Source of the DNA: Ceratopteris richardii
Taxonomy: Eukaryota > Streptophyta > Polypodiopsida > Polypodiales > Pteridaceae
DNA length: 64,000 bases
Assembly: GCA_020310875.1 (NCBI GenBank)
Contig: CM035413.1
Coordinates: forward strand, 162,296,806 to 162,360,805
Direction of reading: 5' to 3'
Shown piece by piece: positions 57,127 to 64,000 of this stretch. A program made the translations under genes and the position numbers. How positions within the stretch are numbered: position 1 is the stretch's first letter; the number at the start of each line of letters is the position of its first letter. Under the pieces are notes generated by a model, which was not told the origin of the DNA, searched no databases, and saw only the letters and a list, made by a program, of their open reading frames with translations.

Positions 57127-60100
57127 TTGGGCTTGTAAGTTAGCCTTGGGCACCCATATCTGTCTAGCATTAGGGGTGGCCTTCATTGACCGCTTAGGAA
57201 CCCAAATAGAAATGGTACGCCTAGGGGTTATCCTAGGAGGCTTCTTCACTTTGTTCCTCGATGGTGGGGCTCGTTTCTTGTTTCTTTGAGAATCTGCTAT
57301 TGGAGCTGTGGGTTTTCCATCCTTGCGTATCCAGATCTGCTTCACGCCATGAGATGCTCCATATTGCGCGGGTTGGCGCTCCTGCCTCTTGATCAGCGGC
57401 CTCCTTCGTGTAGAGTGATGTTCGATCCGTTCATTCAGAACCTTCTTTGGATCATTTAGGAACTCCTTCTTGGCTCCTGAGCCTTCAGTAAGATTGACAT
57501 TCCTCTGCACCATAGAAGTTTGGACAAGCACAACATGGTTATCTTCGTGTGGATTCCTGGAGGGACCAAGAGTTGGTGCGTGTTCTATTGGTTTGAGCGC
57601 TTGATTTTCTAATTCAATCGTGAGACGACTTTGGCCTACCCAAGCCTGAAGAAGTCCACTTCTTAGGTTGAGGTTGACTGCGTGATCATAGATCCAGTCT
57701 TGGCCTAAGACAAGAGGTTCGATCAGATCCTCATCTTCACACACTAGCACTTTTGCTGGCATGAGGACCTCTTGTATGTAGAGGGGAAGATCCACCTCCC
57801 CCATACAAGGGGTTTCAACACCTCCTATTCCTATCAGATATGCTTCTATGGGTTTTACCTCCAATTGCAGCTGCTGGCAATAAGAAAGCCGAACTGCACT
57901 TGTGGCTGCTCCTGAATCAATTAAAGCCCTCACGCTTGTTGTGCTGTCCTTTTGTCCTATTTCTAGGGTCACAAAGGGTCGTCGGTCTACTATCTTATGG
58001 GTGCGTCCACCTGAAGCCTCACACATGGCCATGTGGTAGCCTGGAGACTCTTGAGTGTCCGTCATAGGCTGGTCCCTTCCTTGTCTCCTCAGCTTCATTC
58101 GTCGGATACGCTCTAAGGCCTCTGCCTGTGCTTCTTCTCGAATTCGTTTCTCCTCCTCTTTACGTTGTTTAGCAGTATTGAGTCGGCTTAGCATCTCCTC
58201 CGTGAGGGGTTCTTGATACAGCTTGACTCTGCACCCGCTAATATAGTTTGGGAGGACGTCCCCCTCCAAAGTGGCTAGTTGTACAGCTCCACTTGTGGAG
58301 ATCCTATTAATGATCATAGGTCCGTAGCCTCTCTTTTCTAGCTTCCTTGCGTGTTGTTTCAATGTGTAGACTAACACTAGATCTCCTGCTCTCAAGCCCT
58401 TATCCTTCACATGGGCATCAAAGTATGCCTTTTGCCGTTTCTTTGCAGCGTAGATACCTGCTGCTGCTCGTAGCCTTGTTTCACCTAAACGCTCTAGATC
58501 CAAGATCCTAGAGGACAACTCATGTCCATTCCACTCATGCTCTTGTGCTACTCTTAACGCTGGGATTAGGAAATCTAGTGGTAACACTGCATTCTGTCCG
58601 AAGACCATCTGAAATGGGGTGGCATTGAGTACCGTTTTGTAGGCAACTCGGTATGCCCAAACAACATGGTGAAGTTGTTTGTCCCAATCAGAGCGTTTAT
58701 TATTGACCAGTTTCATCAATACGTTACACAGGATCTTATTCGTGCTCTCGGCTTGTCCATTAGCTTGTGGGTGATAGGGTGCAGACTTTTTATGTACCAC
58801 CATGAATTCTTGAAGGAGATTTTCAATGACCTCATTCAAGAAGTGCGTACCTCTATCACTAACCAATTCTATGGGTAACCCATATCTAGTGAATATATTT
58901 TCGAATAAGAACTTAGCCGTCGTTTGAGCATCATTCTTTGTCGTGGCTTTTACTTCCACCCACTTTGTAAGGTAATCAGTGGCTACAATAATGTATTCTG
59001 CATGGGAGTTCCTAGCTGGGGGGTTGATGGGACCTACAAAGTCTATACCCCACTTTGAAAATGCACGTCCTCCCATCATTGGCCTCAAGGGCATTTCATC
59101 TTTTCTTGTTGGATATTGGGCACGTTGGCATGTGTCGCAACTCTTCACATAGGTATGTGCATCCATATGAAGAGTGGGCCACCACAGTCCTGAGAATAGA
59201 ATGGTCTTAATTACTCTGTCAGGCCCAAAGTGTCCACCTGTAACACCGCTGTGTGCCGTTTCTAAGACTTTCAGGTAGTCTGATTCATGTACGCACAGTC
59301 TTAGGTAACCATCCTTGCCTCTTCGGTATAGGTTGTCCCCTACTAAGGCATAGTCTTGAGCCTCTTGCTCCATGCTCCGTTTTCTTGCAAGACTAGCCTG
59401 ATTGGGTAATGTTCCCGATCTCATGAACTCGACCAATGGAGCACTCCAATCGGGGATTGATGACACGTGATAAAGAGTGGCATGCTCCACTGGGGGTCTC
59501 TCCTGGCACACTGAACAATTGTGAATCCACTCTTGTATTTCCTTGTCCATGCTAGGCCAATACACTCCTAAGCGTTTTAGGTTCTGCAAAGTTCGCTGTT
59601 TAGAGTAGTGATTCCCTAGCAGTCCTTCATGGGCTTGTTGCAACCAACTAGCATGTTCATCCTCCTCGACACAACAAGCTAACACTCCCTCTGTATCTTG
59701 CTTGTACATACTTCCAGCCAAGATTTGATACTTTAATGATTTTACAATTTCCTCTTTGTTGGTTTTCACATTCTTATTTGCAGGCCCGAAGGTTAGGATT
59801 GGTACCAGCTTATTTGCCCATTTAGGAACAACTTCTAAATTGAACACATAAGCATCGGGCAATTCGTCAGACACTCCTTGCGGCGACTCTCCTGAAGTGA
59901 TGCGAGAAAGATGGTCTGCCCTAAGATGGGTTCTACCTTTCCTGACAACAACTTCAAAGTCGTATTCCATTAGTAAGAGAAACCATCTTACTAAGCGACC
60001 TGTATTGCAAGGTTTATTGACCAAATATAGTAACGCTTGATGATCAGTGAAAAACTTGAACTTATTGGCCAATAGATAGTGTCTAAACTTCTTCACAGCA

Positions 60101-63100
60101 TATATCATGCCTAAGCCTTCTCTCTCCGTTGTGGTGTAATTTCGTTCAGCTGCATTTAATTGCCTACTAGCATATGCTATCGGCAAATCTAGGTTTCCTT
60201 CACCTGTGGGTTGTGCTAGCACACATCCTATTGCATGATTGGAGGCATCTACATGGACATGAAAGGGTTTGCTCCAATCCGGAGTAGTCAATATTGGTGC
60301 TCTGCACAAACGTCTCTTCAGCTCATTGAAGGAAGTCTCGCATTCCTCATTCCATTCAAAATTCGTTAACAGCCCATAGAGAGGTTTAGCTATGATGGCA
60401 TACATGTGGATAAATCTACGGTAATATCCACAATGGCCCATAAAGGCTTGTACCTCTTTCACATTCCTTGGTCTGGCCAATTCTACTATTGCTCTTACCT
60501 TGTCTTCGTCTGTTGATATTCCATTCTTCGAAACAATGTGACCTAAGATCTTACCTTGGCGTACCATAAACACACACTTCTCTGGATTCAGACACACTCG
60601 ATAATCTCTACACTTGTTGAAGATTTGCCTGAGCTCAGGGATGTGGTAACTTCTTTCTTGGGAATGAGCGCACAAATCATCCACATATACTTCTAAGCTC
60701 TTTCGCAAGAACTCCTTGAAGACATGACACATGAGTCTTTGGAATGTAGCAGGTGCATTGGTGAGCCCAAATGGCATCACACGAAATGCAAAGATTCCCC
60801 ATTCGGTGGCAAAGGCCGTTTTGTGCTGATCTTCGGGGGCAATGGCTACTTGGTTGTAACCTGAAAATCCATCAAGGAAGCTGTAAACTTCCTTGCCGGC
60901 AACACGCTCCAAAAGATGTTCGGTGATTGGAAGTGGATAACTATCTCTGATCGTAGCGGCATTGACTTTTTTAAGGTTAATGCACACTCGCAATTTCCCA
61001 TTCTTCTTGGGCACCACTACAATGGGGGACACCCATTCAGTGTGCTCAATCTCATAGATGAATCCGGCTTCAATCAGCCTGTCAATTTCCTCTTTTATTT
61101 TGGCCGCATAATTGTCATTATAAGTGTAGGGTTTTTGTTTGGTGGGCTTAGCATCAGCAGTCATCGGAATCGTATGAGAGAAAATCTCTGGATCTACTCC
61201 TTTCAAGTCTCTATAATGCCATGCGAACACATCCCTATATTCCCTTAATAGAGCTACAAGCTCTGCTTCTTCTTCTGCACTTAGGTCATCTCCTATGTAC
61301 GTACATCGTTCTTCGTTCCCTTCAATGGTCACTACAATTTTTTTGGTCTTTTCTTTATTGTCATATGCTTCTCCTATAATGGCCTCTCTCTTAGGCATTC
61401 GTACCAAAATTTTTCGGTCTTCCACTTCATATTTCTTAAAATTTTCTGGTACTCCAAACAATGATTCTTCCTCTTCTTGTCTCACTACTTTCCTTTTCTT
61501 TTTCTTTTGACCTCCTACACTTCCTTTCTTTGAACTTATCGTTTTAATACTCGTAAGGGGTTCTTCTTCCTTTTGGGTTAACACCCCTAGGTCTTCTAAG
61601 TAGTGTTCCTCTGAGTCAAAGTATGTATCCATCACAATGGATTCTAGATCATCGTCACTCTCTTCTTCTTCTATGAACTCACTAGGATCACACTCTTCCA
61701 ACAAGGGCTGACACATGAACACTGAAATATCATAACCCTCCTCATCACAATGGGGTGTCCATTGTTCCTCATTGACTGCAATGTCCATGGTAGCTAAGAT
61801 TTCTGCCCAACCATGAGGCTCAAATTCCTCATCAGGAAATATCATCGGTGTATAGGCTGGGTCTTTTATTGGTCTATCTCCTGGGGGAGTTCCTTCTTCT
61901 CTCGCTTTTCGGCGCTTTTCCTCTTCCTCCGCGACCTTGCACATCCACAAGTGAGTATCTTCATGCAACCAGGATGGTTCAGGTGAACTTCCAAAATGCA
62001 CGGAGATAGAGTCCTCTTTCGCTTTGTGGATAGGATTCCACTGTAGGGGTGGTACGTCTCTGAAGGTGTGATCCTTCAGATTGACCTTGGTGGTGACCCC
62101 TAAGTGCTGCAAGTACAAGGAGTTGGTTCCCCAATCTTGTACTATTTGTAATTGTCGTAGGAAGGGTCTTCCTAGGATCATCTCGTAAACATTGTTCTTC
62201 TCAAAGTCACATATGGCAAACGTATGTTCAAACTCTACACCACAAGTGGTTAGGGTTATCCCTTCAAGCAATCCGAGAGGTCTTTCAAAATGACCATCCG
62301 CCATTTGAAGTTTCATTCTCGTTGGTCTTAAGGTGGGTTTGCCCCATCGTTTCCACAAGGAGGTAGTCGCAATAGCAACACCCGCACCCGAATCCACAAT
62401 TGCTTTGGTTGTGTAACCTTGATAGGTGATAGGAAGATAAGTGTTACCTTCTTCACCTTCACTCATGTCTCGTATCTTGTCGAGAGGTACCTCGGGTACC
62501 TTTTGTCTAGCGCTTACTTTTGGTGCATTGGATTCAAGTTCTGGAACCTGATCCTTCACATGATTCCAGAGCTCCGGTTTTGCCTTGAGGAGTTCCTCTA
62601 TAGTGAGGTGACATTGAACCTTAGTGTTCTTCACAACATCAGTGTTCCTGGGAATCACTGAGTCTTCATTTCTTACCAATATCGTGGGAGCTCTGATCTG
62701 GAGAGATTCAGATTCCCATGGGCCTGTGAAATGAGGCAACTCTTGTAAAGAATTCGATTCAAAATCTAATCTCTCATCCTCCTGTTGCTCTGCTTGATCC
62801 CCATAGATAGAGGGAATGTCTTGGGGAAATTGATCACGAAGATCATCAATCTCAGGAATAGGAGGGGAATCACCCTTCTCTTTGGCCCATTTCTCTTCTT
62901 GTATTTCCCGCAAGAACTCTGGAGAGTACTGTTGTATTGAAGGAGGTATTCCAGCATCCGTAGAATTAGGAACATAAGCTACCATTTGTGGTGAGCTTCC
63001 TCTTTCACCCACTGGTTGAGCCTGTGAAGGTAAAGAAACTTGTGATTTGTTTACCAACTGCTCTAACCTTTCTAGTAAGCCTTGGAAATGCAAATCCGGC

Positions 63101-64000
63101 TTGACAGAGTTCGTCTGATTGAACTTTTGGCTAGTCTCAAGTATAGCTTGAGCTTGTTCTACCATTTTCATGCACATCTTCATCCGTTCAATCTCTAAGT
63201 CGGCTCTAGGGTAACTCTTGTCTAGGTTTGCAGCTGTTGGCCCTTCTTGAAGTCGAGCCTGGTAGGCTTTAAACATCATGTCCAAGCCTTCAGGAGTGGG
63301 GTCAGCTAATACTGACCCTACTCGGGGTGGTGGGTGGGTTACGAGGGGTGTGTTAGAGGGTGGAGAAATGGAGGGTGATGGGGATGATAGTGGTGGAAGT
63401 GTGTGGGAGTGTGGTTGAGATGTGATTTCTGTGATTTTTGCCTTGGTTTCTCTCACGCTTTCTTCAAGTTCGTTTATCTTTTTTGCCCATTGTCTCTTCA
63501 TTCTTTCACGACTATCCTTCCAGGCGCTAGTCCTCTTTTTGGGTATGCTCCCTGTTTCACTCACCTTGGGGCTCTTTTCGGGACCAACACCTTGGTGTTG
63601 TTGAAGTGCCTGGGCTCTTGTGATCACCTGCACAGGTGCAGTGGAAGTCACACTTCCTATGGAGTCTACAACTAACCCCACAACATTGATAGGAGTGATC
63701 TTAGGCATGTTATTGGGGTTTTTTGGGCAATCTCGTAGGAGATGCTCTTTCCCGCAGTCTTGACAAAAGCCCTGAATGGTTACTGGCTGAGGTAGTGTAG
63801 GGATCGGTAGTGGACAATCACGTACAAGGTGATCTCCCTGACATCTGAAACATGGCCCTCTAGGAAATGGGGGTCGTACCTGCCTAGGTTGAGGTCTAGA
63901 GTTGGGGTTTGTGTACATGACATTAGAATACTCCGGCTCCCCACTATTTTCACTTGGGTCCTCATAGTAATATGACTCGTTATGCTCGGGTGACTGCATG
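57127..64000 (-). CDS. Gypsy F Gag-Pol polyprotein, right of copia E; 5' end outside the window
   Basis: Open to the window edge; the first Met (63999) aligns with the middle of the A polyprotein (YIESPEQSE), so it is not the start. Order: two CX2CX3HX4C knuckles (CFRCQGDHLVRDC, CQDCGKEHLLRDC), PR1 (AIVDSGAGVAIATTSLW, MILGRPFL), RT (VYVDDLCAHSQER), RNase H (with the RRLC segment B lacks), HHCC 1 (HEGLLGNHYS to CSVC), HHCC 2 (HSGVTGGHFG to CDTC), integrase core (WGIDFVGPIN, VSDRGTHFLNEV, GQAESTNKIL), PR2 (ALIDSGAATSAVRLSYC, GIGGVETPCMGEVDLPL, PLVLGQDWIYDHAVN), then KQIWIRK, ISIWVPK and RQIWVPK repeats up to the copia E insertion. No stop or frameshift is seen in this part. RT to integrase is nearly the same as in A and B, while the tail is much more diverged. 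Confidence 0.93.

Larger units (their letters stand above)
45285..64000 (-). mobile_element. Gypsy F: minus-strand element with an extra 3' ORF, interrupted by copia E, 5' end outside the window
   Basis: The 3' LTR (45285-45862), PPT, hairpin, a long additional ORF (45874-50099), the pol C-terminus (50330-50596) and the rest of gag-pol (57127-64000) all lie on one strand. Removing copia E with one TSD copy restores an uninterrupted frame through QAQITSPTGTRM, which shows that both halves are one element. The likely target duplication at the 3' side is CCATG (45280-45284) in copia L; its partner would lie beyond 64000. The LTR is related to but clearly different from those of A and B. Confidence 0.88.

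Overview
This window looks like nuclear DNA of a repeat-rich vascular plant. All recognisable content is LTR retrotransposon sequence: Ty1/copia and Ty3/gypsy polyproteins, LTRs with plant-type TATA boxes, and primer-binding sites matching initiator tRNA-Met (copia) or tRNA-Asp (gypsy). I found no host gene, rRNA, tRNA gene or CRISPR array. The species cannot be named from this sequence.

Layout, left to right. 1-5478 is a patchwork of old fragments: copia RT, gypsy protease region, and two copia copies whose LTRs meet head to head (1435-2078). 5479-27.4 kb is a three-level nest. Copia H (minus) was split by copia I (6025-24334, TSD aatgg), and copia I was split by gypsy A (plus, 9660-22647, TSD ctagc). 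27.5-30.0 kb holds copia fragments J (minus) and K (plus). Gypsy B (minus, 30029-43047, TSD agtga) sits in the 3' end of copia L (minus, continuing to 45284). L is interrupted again by gypsy F (minus, 3' LTR at 45285, running past the right edge). F is interrupted by copia E (plus, 50597-57121, TSD gtaat), which has one uninterrupted 1407-codon ORF and LTRs differing at one position in 1006.

The most unusual content is the gypsy family A/B/F. Its polyprotein reads Gag with CX2CX3HX4C knuckles, retropepsin 1, RT, RNase H, two successive HHCC zinc domains, D-x61-D-x35-E integrase core, a second retropepsin-like domain after integrase, then a basic tail with repeated IWVPK-like motifs. A and B have long untranslated leaders packed with TATCG/CGATA units. 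All three carry a GTCTGTC-6nt-GACAGAC hairpin just before the polypurine tract. F also has a sense-strand ORF of about 1,400 codons between pol and its 3' LTR. That ORF has a long coiled coil, no evident membrane segment and no family I can name.

Relative ages from LTR comparison by eye: E is youngest (1/1006), then A (4/629), B (10/627) and I (roughly 3 percent). A and B carry gag or pol lesions, so only E looks potentially autonomous here. F cannot be judged because its 5' part lies outside the window.
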